A DNA stretch of 64,000 nucleotides from Polynucleobacter sp. 31A-FELB (GTDB taxonomy: Bacteria; Pseudomonadota; Gammaproteobacteria; Burkholderiales; Burkholderiaceae). The DNA is taken from contig NZ_JACVOO010000011.1 in the NCBI RefSeq assembly GCF_018882405.1, forward strand, positions 1-64,000, read 5' to 3'. The notes beneath the pieces were generated by a model, which saw only the letters and a list, made by a program, of their open reading frames with translations, made no database searches and was not told the DNA's origin. Below are positions 47,399 to 58,148 of the stretch, in pieces (within the stretch, counting starts at the first letter, position 1; every line of letters starts with the position of its first letter). A program made the translations under genes and the position numbers.

Positions 47399-50300
47399 TT
47401 TCTTTAACTTCACCCTTTGAGGAGATTAAAAAGGCCTTGTTTGGCTTATCCGGACGTATTCTGGCCAACTCTTGTTTATAGTTATTGAGCTGTGTACGGT
47501 ATTTGTTGTGGGCTTCGCTACCTTCTTCAGGAATAGTGAGCTTGTAATCAAGAATAGCCAAGTGATCATCAAACTCTACTAGGCGATCCAAGCGGAAGCT
47601 TCTGCCATCCAGACTCACAACATCAATCTCATTCCAGGCTTGTATCCACTGATTTTGCGTGAGATATGGCTGGAGCTCTTTGGCATTAAGGACGGTATTC
47701 GCTTGATCTAAAGCTTTGTTTGCCAACTCATTGCTAATGCCAAGCCAGCGAGCTATTTGATCTGCGCTCATGGATTCCGGAGCTGCTGCCCCGGTTTGAT
47801 GGGTGAGGTGCTCTAGTAGGCGGTGAAAATGCACGCCCTCTTCCAATATTTTGGAGTTATCTGGCGCGCCATAATCATCCTGGAAGACTTCAAGTGTCAC
47901 ACCACTTTCAATATCTTTGAGCAGCTGCTCATAACTCGCTATAGCGGCACCCCAAGAAACCTCAAAGTCATCCATCATGAAATTGCTTGAATTAACTGTC
48001 TTCTGACCTGTTGGAGTTGGAGCTTGGTTTTTTAGTGGTGCGGGTTGATCTTCAAGAATGTTTAATTGACCTAGCATCGCCCTGCCATACCAAGACTTCT
48101 CATCTAGGCCTATAGGATTTTTTGCGGTGGGTGCTTTTGCCACACCACTAATCCAAAGCCCCTGCTTTGCTCTAGTCATTGCAACGTACAGCAGATTCCA
48201 ATTCTCATTCTTAGCTATGAGCAGTTCGCGTTCACGTACTTCGCTACGAGGATTGGTTAGGGTGGCCGAGGTGTACATCGACAAATGACTAGGACTTTCG
48301 CTCTCGGGCGGCCAGTCCAATAAGACGCCACGATGATCCGCCTTGCCTTCAGTATGGTTAGCGTCCAGCATGATCACAAATGGCGACTCCAAGCCTTTTG
48401 CCCCATGAATCGTCATCATACGAACGCGCTTGTTTTTATCTTCCTCAGATAACTCACTCTCTTCATCGAGCTCAACGAGATCCGCTTCCGCTTCAACATC
48501 ACCCTCATCCGGGGTTTCATCATCATCGCCTCGGCGGATGGTGTTGATCTCCTCAATAAATCGACCCAAGCTTGGGTAACGGCCACCATCCTGATTGAGC
48601 GCCAACTCGAGGAAGGCGTCGAGATTTGCTAAGACTTGTGCGCGGGCAATCTCTTGAGAGGCGCTCGCATATTTAATACGTAAATCACTTTCTTGATAAA
48701 TGCGATCGAGCAAGTCATGTACTGGCAGGCGCTCGCCTAGCATGCGCCAATGCTCTAAATAGCGTGCCGCCTGCATCAAGCCCGCATCCGGACTATCTTG
48801 CAAAGCATCCCACCAAGAGCGATATTGATTAGATGCCATTGACTTGCTGAGGGTCTGCATTTGGCTTTCGGTAAACGCAAAGATCGGGCTTCTCAACACC
48901 TGTGCGAGCGGCAAATCGTGGCGCGGCGTTACCAAGACAGTTAAGAGCGCAATGAGATCGTCAACCTCTAGAGTATTGAGTAATCCACCCAGTCTTGAAC
49001 TCTCGAATGCTAAGCCTGCCTCACGCAGAGCGCGCTCAAATTGCGGAAGGTACTTGCGGCGTTTAACCAACAATAAGAAATCACTCTCCCTTGCCTTGCG
49101 CCAGACTTCTTTACCATTGATGCGATCAGCTACAGGGCGCGTCTCAATGAGGTTCTGTATTAATGCGCTGACCTGCTGCCCCTCAACATAGCGCTGAGTG
49201 ACATCGGCAGTTTGTCTCGCATCCACAATCGCCTCTTCAAAGGCGTTACCAGCTCTTTGCTCCAACTCTTCGGCTTCGTATTTCACTAAAGGCAATAAAT
49301 ACGCTTCACCCTCATTTGAATATGGCGCATCTGCAATATTTTCTGATGGGGCTTTCCACAAGGTGTTTTGCACTGTAAATGGATATGACTCTGGCAATTG
49401 CTCAGTGCCAAAGATCTGATTTACTGCTTTGTTAATTTTTGGCGCATTACGGCGGGTAGTGTTTTGATTCAATGCAGCTGCATTCATTTCTTTTACCAAG
49501 AAGGCCTGCGCATCATTAAATAATCTCGGGTCAGCCCGACGGAATCGGTAAATCGATTGCTTCGGATCCCCTACGATAAAGACGGTGGGCTTAGATTCAT
49601 CCTGACCATAACCCTCTAACCATGCTCGCAGAATTTGCCACTGCAAAGGATTGGTGTCCTGGAACTCATCCACCAAAATATGTTTGTACTTCGCGTCTAA
49701 TCGAGACTGTAAATAGGCTGCATTAGCAGCGTCCGCCATTAACTGACTGACACCGATCTCTAGATCATCAAAGTCCCTCACACGCATAGACTCTTTAGTC
49801 ATATTCACGTGATCCAACATTGCGGTACTCATTGCGAACCATGCTTCATTCAGAGCATAGGCTTCTTGCTCCTTTTTCCAGGCAACAAATTCTAAGAAAG
49901 CTGTTGCCCAAGCTTGCTTATAAGTGACATGCTCTAGTTCGAGATCTTGCTCGCCCTCTTTTTTGAGATATTTCTTGAGATCACCGGCAGCTTTGTCATT
50001 CGAGGTGCGATTGGTGTCGTCTTGAGTCAAAAATACGGATTGCAATATCGCTGCAATTTCCATCACATCCCCACCACTAGCCTTAAGGTTGATGGCGGTT
50101 TGAATAATCGGCGCATAGGCCATTTCTGTGGCGCTACTATTGCTAAAGCAGCGATGCAGAAACTCTAAATCCGCTTTAGCGTTGATGGCATTCCAAATAT
50201 TATTGAGTGGATTGTCGATCTTCAGTCTGGGCAAATCAGCTTTGAGCTTCTCAATTGGGGTAGTGCCATGCGCTTTGCAAGCTTGCGAGAAAAATGTCCA

Positions 50301-50915
50301 AGCCCCTCTTTGCTTAAAGAGACTGTAATTGCTCATCAGGAACTTCTGAGTTTCACTTGCACCAAGTGCCTTTAACAAGGTGTCGTAATGCGCTTGAATA
50401 CCTTCAGGTAAATTGCCCCACCAGTCATCCAAGCACTCGTCTTGCAAACGCTTTGCGTCTTCTCGCAAGCTAAAGCCAGGTTGTATGCCAGTTGAAATTG
50501 GCGCTGCACCTAAGAGCCTGCCAAACCAGCCATGGAAGGTGTCAATCACGATTCCCTGCGGGCTTGCCAGAACTTTGGCATAGAGGGATTTAGCGGTAGG
50601 TAGCAATGCCTTTGCCGCATCAGCACTCAGGCCGCGCTCAGTTAAATACCCAATCAGTTGCTCATCACTTGATTGAGAAAATTCCTCTAACAGGCGATAA
50701 AGGCGATCACGCATCTCTTGCGCTGCTTTACGAGTAAAAGTGAGCGCGAGGATTTCTTGAGGTTTTGCCCCTGCTAACAGCAAGCGGACCATGCGAGTAA
50801 CTAACAGCCAAGTCTTGCCACTACCTGCGCAAGCAGACACGATCACTGAGCGATTGGGATCGCAAGCAATATCAACTGGGAACGTAGACTTACTCACCAC
50901 ATCCCCTTTCTGCAA
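47391..50915 (-). CDS. addA: AddA-type helicase-nuclease (UvrD family)
   Basis: With AddB it processes double-strand breaks for RecA loading, replacing RecBCD. The 1174-aa protein has UvrD-family motifs in order: Walker A ACAGSGKTWLL near 29-39, LTFTRKAAQEMRDR, DEFQDTNPLQW, VGDPKQSIYRFRRAD, MTIHGAKGLE and NLLYVAMTRAK. A C-terminal PD-(D/E)XK nuclease domain contains ILDYKLT. It overlaps addB by 22 bases. Confidence 0.93.
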   Translation of the reverse strand: MQKGDVVSKSTFPVDIACDPNRSVIVSACAGSGKTWLLVTRMVRLLLAGAKPQEILALTFTRKAAQEMRDRLYRLLEEFSQSSDEQLIGYLTERGLSADAAKALLPTAKSLYAKVLASPQGIVIDTFHGWFGRLLGAAPISTGIQPGFSLREDAKRLQDECLDDWWGNLPEGIQAHYDTLLKALGASETQKFLMSNYSLFKQRGAWTFFSQACKAHGTTPIEKLKADLPRLKIDNPLNNIWNAINAKADLEFLHRCFSNSSATEMAYAPIIQTAINLKASGGDVMEIAAILQSVFLTQDDTNRTSNDKAAGDLKKYLKKEGEQDLELEHVTYKQAWATAFLEFVAWKKEQEAYALNEAWFAMSTAMLDHVNMTKESMRVRDFDDLEIGVSQLMADAANAAYLQSRLDAKYKHILVDEFQDTNPLQWQILRAWLEGYGQDESKPTVFIVGDPKQSIYRFRRADPRLFNDAQAFLVKEMNAAALNQNTTRRNAPKINKAVNQIFGTEQLPESYPFTVQNTLWKAPSENIADAPYSNEGEAYLLPLVKYEAEELEQRAGNAFEEAIVDARQTADVTQRYVEGQQVSALIQNLIETRPVADRINGKEVWRKARESDFLLLVKRRKYLPQFERALREAGLAFESSRLGGLLNTLEVDDLIALLTVLVTPRHDLPLAQVLRSPIFAFTESQMQTLSKSMASNQYRSWWDALQDSPDAGLMQAARYLEHWRMLGERLPVHDLLDRIYQESDLRIKYASASQEIARAQVLANLDAFLELALNQDGGRYPSLGRFIEEINTIRRGDDDETPDEGDVEAEADLVELDEESELSEEDKNKRVRMMTIHGAKGLESPFVIMLDANHTEGKADHRGVLLDWPPESESPSHLSMYTSATLTNPRSEVRERELLIAKNENWNLLYVAMTRAKQGLWISGVAKAPTAKNPIGLDEKSWYGRAMLGQLNILEDQPAPLKNQAPTPTGQKTVNSSNFMMDDFEVSWGAAIASYEQLLKDIESGVTLEVFQDDYGAPDNSKILEEGVHFHRLLEHLTHQTGAAAPESMSADQIARWLGISNELANKALDQANTVLNAKELQPYLTQNQWIQAWNEIDVVSLDGRSFRLDRLVEFDDHLAILDYKLTIPEEGSEAHNKYRTQLNNYKQELARIRPDKPNKAFLISSKGEVKEIT

Positions 50916-53878
50916 ATACCCCTAGCTTCGCAATACTGGCAAACGCTATCTGGTGCGAATGCTTTGAGCGGCTTTCCGGACCAGAGTGATTGCACATCTT
51001 CAGTGATTTGTTCAGAAAATTCTTGCATGAGTTCTGGCATTTCTGAAATAACGACAGAACGCTCAGCTTCATCCCCACCCTTTTTTACATCGGCCTTTAA
51101 AGCAACCCACTCGGCTGCATTGACAGCGCGCCCAGGGATCTTCTTGCTCTCATTAGAAGCTCTGGCATAGATCAATAACTGCGGATCATCTAGAACCACC
51201 TCGGATCGCCACTCAACTTTAGTGAGACTCTGGTTCTTATAGTCAATCACTGATGCAGCCTTAGGATCATGAATACTCACATCAAAGCGATCCGCATAAC
51301 CCTCAATTCGAATATGGCGCTCATTTCCATCTACATCAGTGAATGGCAAATCAAAGCCGACTTTCACTTCAGCATCGTAGAACTGCCAACCTTGAGCCTC
51401 ACGATCTAACTGCCACTGAATTAAACTTGGGATTTGTTTTTGCCAATCTCTTAAAACACCTAAGACTCTGGCATCACCTTCAATCAAGCGCTTGAAGACC
51501 TGCTCTGATATGAGTGTGAGTTGATCTTGCATCCAAGCGCGGCGTAGCTCTGGATCGGCGGTGATTGGTGAAGCGGACTTTTGCGCCTCGCTTTTCATAG
51601 CGTGATAGAAATTGCGCAAGATTTTATGGAGCGTTTGTCCAGCTAGCGAGGCATCAAAACCTTCTTCAAAACCTTTGAGCTTACGCAAGCCTAGTAAGCT
51701 GCGAACGTAATATCGATAAGGACAGTCACGCAATGCCTTGTAAGCACTTGGACTCATCGAGACTGGCATTGGCAGATCTGAATCTAATGTTGCGATCGCC
51801 ATTTGTGATGGAGCCGCTGCACCACTACGAGGTGCAAATAGATTGGCGGCATTTTGCGCCTGCCAATTCGGTAAATCTATTTGGAGTCTCTGAATCCAGG
51901 CGGATGGTCTTAGCGGCTCCCCACTCTTGCTCTTACTTTGCCAAAGGAGATCAACACCGGGGAATGAGATGAGTAGTTGAGAGAGATCTCGCGCCTGCTG
52001 AATAAACTGCGCCTCAATGCTGGATCCACCCAAGAGTCGATTTAAAGCATCCGAGAAAAATAATGGCGGCTCAGAAAATGCAGGAAGTTGCTGTTCATCA
52101 CAACCCACCATAACTACAGATTCAAATTCTCTAAAACGGGTGGAGCTCAATGGCAAGATGCTCAGGCTGGCTGCAGCACTCACACCCTTCTCTTCATACG
52201 AAGATTCTTCAATGACTGTTTTTAATAAGCTGAGCCATTCATTAAGGCGCATCGAAATTTGCTGATGCTCAACATCAAAATCAAATGTTTCCAGGAGTTC
52301 AAGCAATTGTTTGCCAGCAGAATCTTTTTCTAAGCCCTGAGTCATTCCCATTTGAATCAGGTCATCCATCAAATATTGATGGGCTAGAGCGCAATTAATT
52401 TTGATTCCACGCCAACGATTGAGGCGACCACGAATGGATTGCAGCAGTTCTAGCAAAAGCGGATTAGGTACAGCAGAGCCATGCGCGACCGATCCCTCGG
52501 TCGCCATATGAAAAGTTTCCCAGCCAGATTTAGCCTGGCTAGCAATCAAAATATCTTCGAGCTGTGCCACTAATCCATTTAAAGATTCTGCGTCACGCGT
52601 ACTGTTGGAGTTAAGACACTTTCCAAGATCTAAGAATGGGTTTTGCAAAAACTCCAATAGATCAGCTGCACTCGGACCTTCGGACGGTGCACGCAATAAT
52701 TCGAGCCAGCTATTGAGCGCTGCTGCTGCCCTTGTAGTCGATAGCTTCCAACCCGTTTCATCTTGTATCTTGAGAGATGGGCCTAGACGTGCCAGTAATG
52801 CACGCGCCCTTCTGGCAACGAGGCGATCTTGCGCTACTAGGGCGATATTGGTTTTGCCATCGATAAGTTGCTGCTCAATGGTTTTAGCTGTTGCCCATGC
52901 CAACTCTTCAAATCGCTTGGCGGCAATGAGGTGCCAATGCTCTGGATGGGTATTGCTGATATTAGCTTGGATGGTTTGCAACTTTTGCTCTTCAGGAATC
53001 TGAGGGCTTAATGCTTCCGCCCAAAGCGCTACTGATTCCCAGTTCATCGTCACTTCAACTGCTGGCGCGAACTGCGCATAGTCCGCTAAATATCCTTGAA
53101 TAAGCTGCTTATCAATCGGAGTTGGGTCTGCAGTCTCCACCCAAATCAAAGGTCTTGTATTTGCCTGTGAAGTTTTCTTAGCAGCCTCAAGATGGGCGGC
53201 CATAGCAAATTGCTTTCTGAAGGCAGGATCACTTGGGCTGGTGATGAACCTCCAAAATGTCAGCAGCACTTGCGCCTCTTGATCCACTACTTTTCTTGCA
53301 AGTGCTGGATATGCCTGCCCAATGGTGCGATCCAATAATGGTTCAAGGGTTTCAATCCAAGATTGCGTATTTTGAGTAATGAGCTCTTCTTGATTTGAGA
53401 TCAGCTGATGTAGCTCTTTTTGAAGGCTTGGCGCTATAGAGTTCGATAAGGTATCGCAGGCTGCGATGATGGCCTGAGCCAATCCCCATGAACCTGCCTC
53501 GGTTTCTGCTTTAAACCAGGATTGCAACTGCTTATGTTTGCGCAGAGTGGCATATACAGATAACCAACGCTCTAGATCGGTCTGCTTCTTGGGAAACTTC
53601 CAGGCGCCTGGTGCCGCTTCTAGCCAGTCGTTAAAACTCATGACTTGGGGCAGGAAGGCAATCTGATTTGGCAGATCTTTAGGCCGATACTTTTCCAGGG
53701 CAGCTCTCACCCCCATTAATGGGCCTGCAGTACTTAGCACCACTAAGGGGCGCTGGTTTGTTTGCTTTGCACAATTCCAGATACCCTCGGCGAGCGACTT
53801 CAGAGCACTGGCATTAGGCGCTATTGCCCAAGAATGTGGCTGCTTTTGCGCATTTAGGGTTGGGAATGGGTGCGGCAT
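50894..53878 (-). CDS. addB: AddB-type nuclease subunit
   Basis: The 994-aa partner of AddA has a UvrD-like N-terminal part and a C-terminal PD-(D/E)XK domain. The nuclease core reads VIDYKNQSLTK. Four cysteines, one in ALRDCPYRYY and three in VCQYCEARGIC near the C-terminus, fit the AddB iron-sulfur staple. LAGQTLHKILRNFY carries the usual upstream His. It is the first gene of addBA, divergent from trxA. Confidence 0.9.
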   Translation of the reverse strand: MPHPFPTLNAQKQPHSWAIAPNASALKSLAEGIWNCAKQTNQRPLVVLSTAGPLMGVRAALEKYRPKDLPNQIAFLPQVMSFNDWLEAAPGAWKFPKKQTDLERWLSVYATLRKHKQLQSWFKAETEAGSWGLAQAIIAACDTLSNSIAPSLQKELHQLISNQEELITQNTQSWIETLEPLLDRTIGQAYPALARKVVDQEAQVLLTFWRFITSPSDPAFRKQFAMAAHLEAAKKTSQANTRPLIWVETADPTPIDKQLIQGYLADYAQFAPAVEVTMNWESVALWAEALSPQIPEEQKLQTIQANISNTHPEHWHLIAAKRFEELAWATAKTIEQQLIDGKTNIALVAQDRLVARRARALLARLGPSLKIQDETGWKLSTTRAAAALNSWLELLRAPSEGPSAADLLEFLQNPFLDLGKCLNSNSTRDAESLNGLVAQLEDILIASQAKSGWETFHMATEGSVAHGSAVPNPLLLELLQSIRGRLNRWRGIKINCALAHQYLMDDLIQMGMTQGLEKDSAGKQLLELLETFDFDVEHQQISMRLNEWLSLLKTVIEESSYEEKGVSAAASLSILPLSSTRFREFESVVMVGCDEQQLPAFSEPPLFFSDALNRLLGGSSIEAQFIQQARDLSQLLISFPGVDLLWQSKSKSGEPLRPSAWIQRLQIDLPNWQAQNAANLFAPRSGAAAPSQMAIATLDSDLPMPVSMSPSAYKALRDCPYRYYVRSLLGLRKLKGFEEGFDASLAGQTLHKILRNFYHAMKSEAQKSASPITADPELRRAWMQDQLTLISEQVFKRLIEGDARVLGVLRDWQKQIPSLIQWQLDREAQGWQFYDAEVKVGFDLPFTDVDGNERHIRIEGYADRFDVSIHDPKAASVIDYKNQSLTKVEWRSEVVLDDPQLLIYARASNESKKIPGRAVNAAEWVALKADVKKGGDEAERSVVISEMPELMQEFSEQITEDVQSLWSGKPLKAFAPDSVCQYCEARGICRKGMW

Positions 53879-53997
53879 TGAAGGTGGTTCTGGGGCTGGT
53901 TTTTTAGTATTTAGGCAGAAAGTGTGGCTTATTGCTAATATAAGCGTTGTAGAGCAATAACTATATAAAACTAAATAAGACTAATTAAGGAATTTTC

Positions 53998-54324
53998 ATG
54001 AGTGCCGGCATCAAATATGTAACTGACGCTTCTTTCGAGCAAGACGTTCTCAAGTCCGATAAACCTGTTCTCCTCGACTTCTGGGCTGAGTGGTGTGGTC
54101 CTTGCAAGATGATCGGACCCATCCTTGAAGAGCTGGCTGGTGAATACGGCGACAAGATCCAAATCGCTAAGATGAACGTGGATGAGAACCAAGGCGTTCC
54201 TGCCCAGTTCAATATTCGTGGCATTCCTACATTGATCCTCTTTAAGAACGGCACTGTTGCTGCTCAAAAAGTAGGCGCTTTGGCTAAATCCCAGTTGACT
54301 GCGTTTATTGATAGTCATCTGTAA
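53998..54324 (+). CDS. trxA: Thioredoxin 1
   Basis: Thioredoxin reduces protein disulfides in the cytoplasm. The 108-aa protein has the active site WCGPCK (Cys33, Cys36), DFWAEW before it, and the cis-Pro region [19 protein letters not shown] precedes the ATG by 6 bases. The trxA-rho neighbour pair is conserved in proteobacteria. Confidence 0.98.
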   Translation: MSAGIKYVTDASFEQDVLKSDKPVLLDFWAEWCGPCKMIGPILEELAGEYGDKIQIAKMNVDENQGVPAQFNIRGIPTLILFKNGTVAAQKVGALAKSQLTAFIDSHL

Positions 54325-54336
54325 ATAGTCCTTGAT

Positions 54337-54366
54337 CACAGGTTCACTGGGTGAGCCTGTGGTTTT
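54337..54366 (+). terminator. Intrinsic terminator of trxA
   Basis: CACAGGTTCA (54337-54346) pairs with TGAGCCTGTG (54352-54361), one G-T pair, followed by TTTT. It separates trxA from rho. Confidence 0.75.
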
Positions 54367-54399
54367 CAGCGGTTTTTAGTGTAGTATCTATTTCAACGC

Positions 54400-54559
54400 A
54401 CTTTCAGTGCCCCGATTTTCGGCAATATTCCCAGCAATTTTCCCTCCCCCTCTTTTTTAGCAAACTCCCCAAAATTCTGTTTTTCCAATCTGTCTGATGT
54501 CCATCTAGACAGCGATACCCCAAAACACATCTACATCCTTATTTACACCCGAGAACCAC
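54400..54559 (+). promoter_or_regulatory. C-rich, G-poor rho leader
   Basis: The 160 bases before rho are strikingly poor in G and full of C and T tracts (TTCCCTCCCCCTCTTTTTTA; ACCCCAAAACACATCTACAT). Such unstructured C-rich RNA is what Rho binds. In several bacteria Rho stops its own transcription in its leader; the sequence suggests the same here. Confidence 0.55.
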
Positions 54560-55822
54560 ATGCAATTATCTGAACTCAAAGTACTCCACGTATCCGCTCT
54601 GCTTGAAATGGCAGCCAGCCTGGAGATTGAAAATACACAACGTATGCGCAAACAAGAGTTGATGTTTGCCATCCTCAAGAAGCGCGCCAAGGAAGGTGAA
54701 TCCGTTTTCGGTGACGGTACTTTGGAAGTACTGCCTGACGGTTTTGGTTTCTTACGCTCCCCAGATGCCTCTTATATGGCTTCTCCGGACGATATTTATA
54801 TTTCCCCTGCACAGATCCGCCGCTTTAACCTGCACACTGGTGACAGCGTTGAAGGCGAGGTTCGCACCCCTAAAGATGGCGAGCGCTACTTTGCATTGGT
54901 GAAGGTAGACAAGATCAACGGTTTGCCTCCTGAGGCTTTAAAGAACCGCATCATGTTCGAGAACTTAACGCCTTTGCACCCAAACCGCGTTGTTCAATTA
55001 GAACGTGACATCAAAGCTGAAGAGAATTTAACTGGCCGTATCATCGACATGATCTCCCCGATTGGCTATGGCCAGCGTGGCTTGATCGTGTCTTCACCTA
55101 AATCCGGTAAGACCGTAATGATGCAGCACATCGCGCATGCGATTTCTGCGAACAACCCAGATGCGATCTTGATCGTGCTGTTGGTTGATGAGCGTCCTGA
55201 AGAAGTTACTGAAATGCAGCGCTCTGTACGCGGTGAAGTCGTTGCCTCTACATTTGATGAGCCAGCTGTGCGTCACGTGCAAGTTGCCGAGATGGTGATT
55301 GAAAAGGCTAAGCGCTTAGTTGAGATGAAAAAAGATGTGATCATCTTGCTTGACTCGATTACCCGCCTGGCTCGCGCTTACAACACCGTCATCCCTTCAT
55401 CTGGAAAAGTACTCTCCGGTGGTGTGGATGCAAACGCATTACAACGTCCAAAGCGCTTCTTCGGTGCCGCGCGTAACGTTGAAGAAGGTGGCTCACTCAC
55501 CATCATCGCTACTGCCTTGATTGAGACTGGTAGCCGTATGGATGACCTTATCTACGAAGAGTTCAAAGGTACCGGCAATATGGAAGTGCACCTTGAGCGT
55601 CGTTTGGCTGAGCGTCGTGTTTACCCATCGATTAACCTCAACAAGTCTGGCACCCGCCGTGAAGAGTTGCTGGTTAAAGCTGAAAACCTCCAGAAAATCT
55701 GGGTTTTACGTAAATTATTGGCCGATATGGACGATATTGAGGCGATGAACTTTATCGTTGATAAGCTCAAATCCACCAAAAATAACGGTGAATTCTTCGA
55801 TTTAATGCGTAAGGGCGGCTAA
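54560..55822 (+). CDS. rho: Transcription termination factor Rho
   Basis: Rho is a hexameric RNA helicase that ends transcription at C-rich sites. The 420-aa protein has the N-terminal RNA-binding domain ([24 protein letters not shown]), [21 protein letters not shown] with the P-loop, [23 protein letters not shown], and the R-loop region [19 protein letters not shown] ([17 protein letters not shown]). Standard length, no insertion. Confidence 0.99.
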   Translation: MQLSELKVLHVSALLEMAASLEIENTQRMRKQELMFAILKKRAKEGESVFGDGTLEVLPDGFGFLRSPDASYMASPDDIYISPAQIRRFNLHTGDSVEGEVRTPKDGERYFALVKVDKINGLPPEALKNRIMFENLTPLHPNRVVQLERDIKAEENLTGRIIDMISPIGYGQRGLIVSSPKSGKTVMMQHIAHAISANNPDAILIVLLVDERPEEVTEMQRSVRGEVVASTFDEPAVRHVQVAEMVIEKAKRLVEMKKDVIILLDSITRLARAYNTVIPSSGKVLSGGVDANALQRPKRFFGAARNVEEGGSLTIIATALIETGSRMDDLIYEEFKGTGNMEVHLERRLAERRVYPSINLNKSGTRREELLVKAENLQKIWVLRKLLADMDDIEAMNFIVDKLKSTKNNGEFFDLMRKGG

Positions 55823-55968
55823 TTTACGCTCTCAGAGACGGTAAAAGTGCGCTTTGTTGTTGATTTCATGGCATAATTTCGCCTTTACCGCTTTAATAAT
55901 TTGCATTTAACTTGGGTAAGTATTTGGGTCTCTGGACTTAAACGGCTGCCTGCTAATAGGACTTAATA

Positions 55969-56313
55969 ATGAAACCTGGCATTCACCCCGAATATCGTGA
56001 AATCGTCTTTGTAGACGTTTCTAATAACTTCAGCTTCAAGACTCGCTCCACTATGTCTACTAAAGAGACAATCAAGTGGGAAGACGGCAATGAATATCCA
56101 TTGGCCAAGATCGAGACTTCATCTGAGTCACACCCTTTCTACACTGGTACCCAGAAGATTATGGATACTGCCGGTCGTGTTGAGAAATTCCGTCAGAAGT
56201 TCGGTACTAAAGCTGTTGCTAAAGCAACTGGCGATGGCGCTGCTAAAACAGCTGAGAAAAAAGCTGCTGCTGCAGAAGCTAAAGCTGCTGAAAAGCCAGC
56301 TAAGAAGAAGTAA
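55969..56313 (+). CDS. rpmE2: Ribosomal protein L31, type B, with Ala/Lys-rich tail
   Basis: The 114-aa protein begins [18 protein letters not shown] and lacks the CXXC zinc residues, so it is the zinc-independent B type, often used when zinc is scarce. After the usual [21 protein letters not shown] and about 85 residues comes a tail of some 30 residues made mostly of Ala and Lys. A terminator follows. Confidence 0.96.
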   Translation: MKPGIHPEYREIVFVDVSNNFSFKTRSTMSTKETIKWEDGNEYPLAKIETSSESHPFYTGTQKIMDTAGRVEKFRQKFGTKAVAKATGDGAAKTAEKKAAAAEAKAAEKPAKKK

Positions 56314-56380
56314 TAGGCTTACTCTACAAAGGGGCTGGGGTTTGGATATTCACTATTCACCCTCCCCTGCGAGATAATCA

Positions 56381-56405
56381 AGGCAGCGTTTGCTGCCTTT
56401 TTTAT
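56381..56405 (+). terminator. Intrinsic terminator after rpmE2
   Basis: AGGCAGC (56381-56387) pairs with GCTGCCT (56392-56398) around GTTT, followed by TTTTTTT. It is a textbook hairpin and T-run. The next gene starts 13 bases later, so it needs its own promoter or read-through. Confidence 0.88.
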
Positions 56406-56417
56406 TGCTAGTTTTTT

Positions 56418-58145
56418 ATGGTCAAACTCACCGCCGCCGCCACCACCTCCATCCCACGCATCATTATTTTTGCGTTGACTTTGGTCTATGGTTTTGCCGG
56501 CCTCTTTGCGCGCGATCCCTGGAAGAATGAAGATGCCATCGGATTTGGTGGCATGTGGACTTTGCAACATGGCAAAGCACTCGACTGGATTGTTCCGCAT
56601 CTAGCTGGGCGCGACATCTCGCTTGGCTCACCCTTTCCTTATTGGCTAGGCGCCACCCTGATGGATCTATTTGGTCCATTGATTGGCGCAGCTAATGCTG
56701 CACGCCTTTACGCCGCAGTTTGCTTCTTCGCTTCTGCATTGGCTATTTGGTACGCGACTTATCTATTAGGTCGTCGTCAAGAAGTTCAACCGATGGTCTT
56801 AGCAGTTGGCGGTCAGCCTGGGCGTAAAAACTATGGCATGACTTTGGCTGACGGTGCACTATTGATTTTCTTGGCCTGCGTCGGTCTTGCACAACGCGCG
56901 CATGAGACTACGCCAATGATGGCCCAACTCATGGGCATCAGTATTGTTTTGTATGGCACAGTACGTGGCCTAGATAAACCCTGGCAAGGTGGCTTATGGA
57001 CTGGCCTGGGCATTGCCATCGTTGCACTTTCGAGTAATCTCACACTCAGCCTCATCATTGTCAGCTCCACCATCATTGCAGTCATTGCTAGTAATGCGAA
57101 GTTGCGTTTTCGTTGGACTTTAACCAGCACGGTTTTAGGTCTAATTGGTTTTGCAATTTGGCCTGCGCTTTGGTATCTGGGCAACCTCACTCCAGAGTGG
57201 CGTCATATCGCCGAAGAAGGCTGGCGCAATATGCCGGAGATGCGCGCAACGCCTTCTATTGAATCCCTCGGATTTTTGAGCGTTAACTTCTGGGCTTATG
57301 CCTGGCCAGTATGGCCATTAGCCATCATCTCCCTCGCCCATTGGGGTCGAGTCAAAGCTGCGGGTCAATGGCGTGCACCACACCTTTGCATTCCGCTGAG
57401 CTTATTTATTGGTTGCTTGATTTATGTTCTGTTCAGACTGGAAGCCAATGAACATGACCTCATCATCTTGATCCCAAGTTTGTCGATCATTGCTGCATTT
57501 AGTTTGCCGATTCTCAAGCGTAGCCTGATTAGCTTCATCGATTGGTTTGCGATGTTTAGCTTCACCATGATTGCTTTGGCCATTTGGATTATTTGGTTAG
57601 CTAAAGTAACCGGCTATCCAGAATCTACTGCTGTCAATTTAGCAAGACTCTTGCCAGGCTTTCAGGCGCAGTTTGACTACTTTGGTTTTGTTGTTGCCCT
57701 CATCATTACCGGCATCTGGTTGGCCATCGTGCGCTGGAGAACTTCACGCGCTCCAAAAGAAATCTGGCGTTGCCTCATCATCTCTGCCTCTGGCACCACC
57801 TTGATGTGGGTATTGTTAATGACCTTGTGGTTACCAACAATTAATTATGCAAAGACCTATCGCTATGTATCCGATCGTCTGGTGCAAATTATTGCTAATA
57901 CGCCAGGTTGTATTGATACCAGCAATCTTGGCCCTGCGCAGTTAGCTTCATTTAGCTACTTCACTAAATTGCCTTTGCGTGATGATCCTAGTTGCAATCT
58001 CATGCTGACTCATAGCTCTTTAGAAGCTAAGGCATACGCTAGCCTCAATAAAAAGAAAATTGAATTGCTTTGGGAAGATCGCCGAGCCTCTGATCGTGAT
58101 GAGCGTCTACGTCTCTATCAAATTACCCCTGCTGGTAAAGAATAA
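56418..58145 (+). CDS. ArnT/PMT-like membrane glycosyltransferase
   Basis: The 575-aa protein has about a dozen membrane helices and the GT-C pattern of ArnT-type enzymes, which move a sugar from a lipid carrier onto an envelope acceptor: an early DPWKNEDAIGFGGMWT with the acidic residue of the first loop, and GSPFPYWLGATLMDLFG. The acceptor is unknown. The MATE gene starts 4 bases after it, so both are cotranscribed. Confidence 0.8.
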   Translation: MVKLTAAATTSIPRIIIFALTLVYGFAGLFARDPWKNEDAIGFGGMWTLQHGKALDWIVPHLAGRDISLGSPFPYWLGATLMDLFGPLIGAANAARLYAAVCFFASALAIWYATYLLGRRQEVQPMVLAVGGQPGRKNYGMTLADGALLIFLACVGLAQRAHETTPMMAQLMGISIVLYGTVRGLDKPWQGGLWTGLGIAIVALSSNLTLSLIIVSSTIIAVIASNAKLRFRWTLTSTVLGLIGFAIWPALWYLGNLTPEWRHIAEEGWRNMPEMRATPSIESLGFLSVNFWAYAWPVWPLAIISLAHWGRVKAAGQWRAPHLCIPLSLFIGCLIYVLFRLEANEHDLIILIPSLSIIAAFSLPILKRSLISFIDWFAMFSFTMIALAIWIIWLAKVTGYPESTAVNLARLLPGFQAQFDYFGFVVALIITGIWLAIVRWRTSRAPKEIWRCLIISASGTTLMWVLLMTLWLPTINYAKTYRYVSDRLVQIIANTPGCIDTSNLGPAQLASFSYFTKLPLRDDPSCNLMLTHSSLEAKAYASLNKKKIELLWEDRRASDRDERLRLYQITPAGKE

Positions 58146-58148
58146 AAC

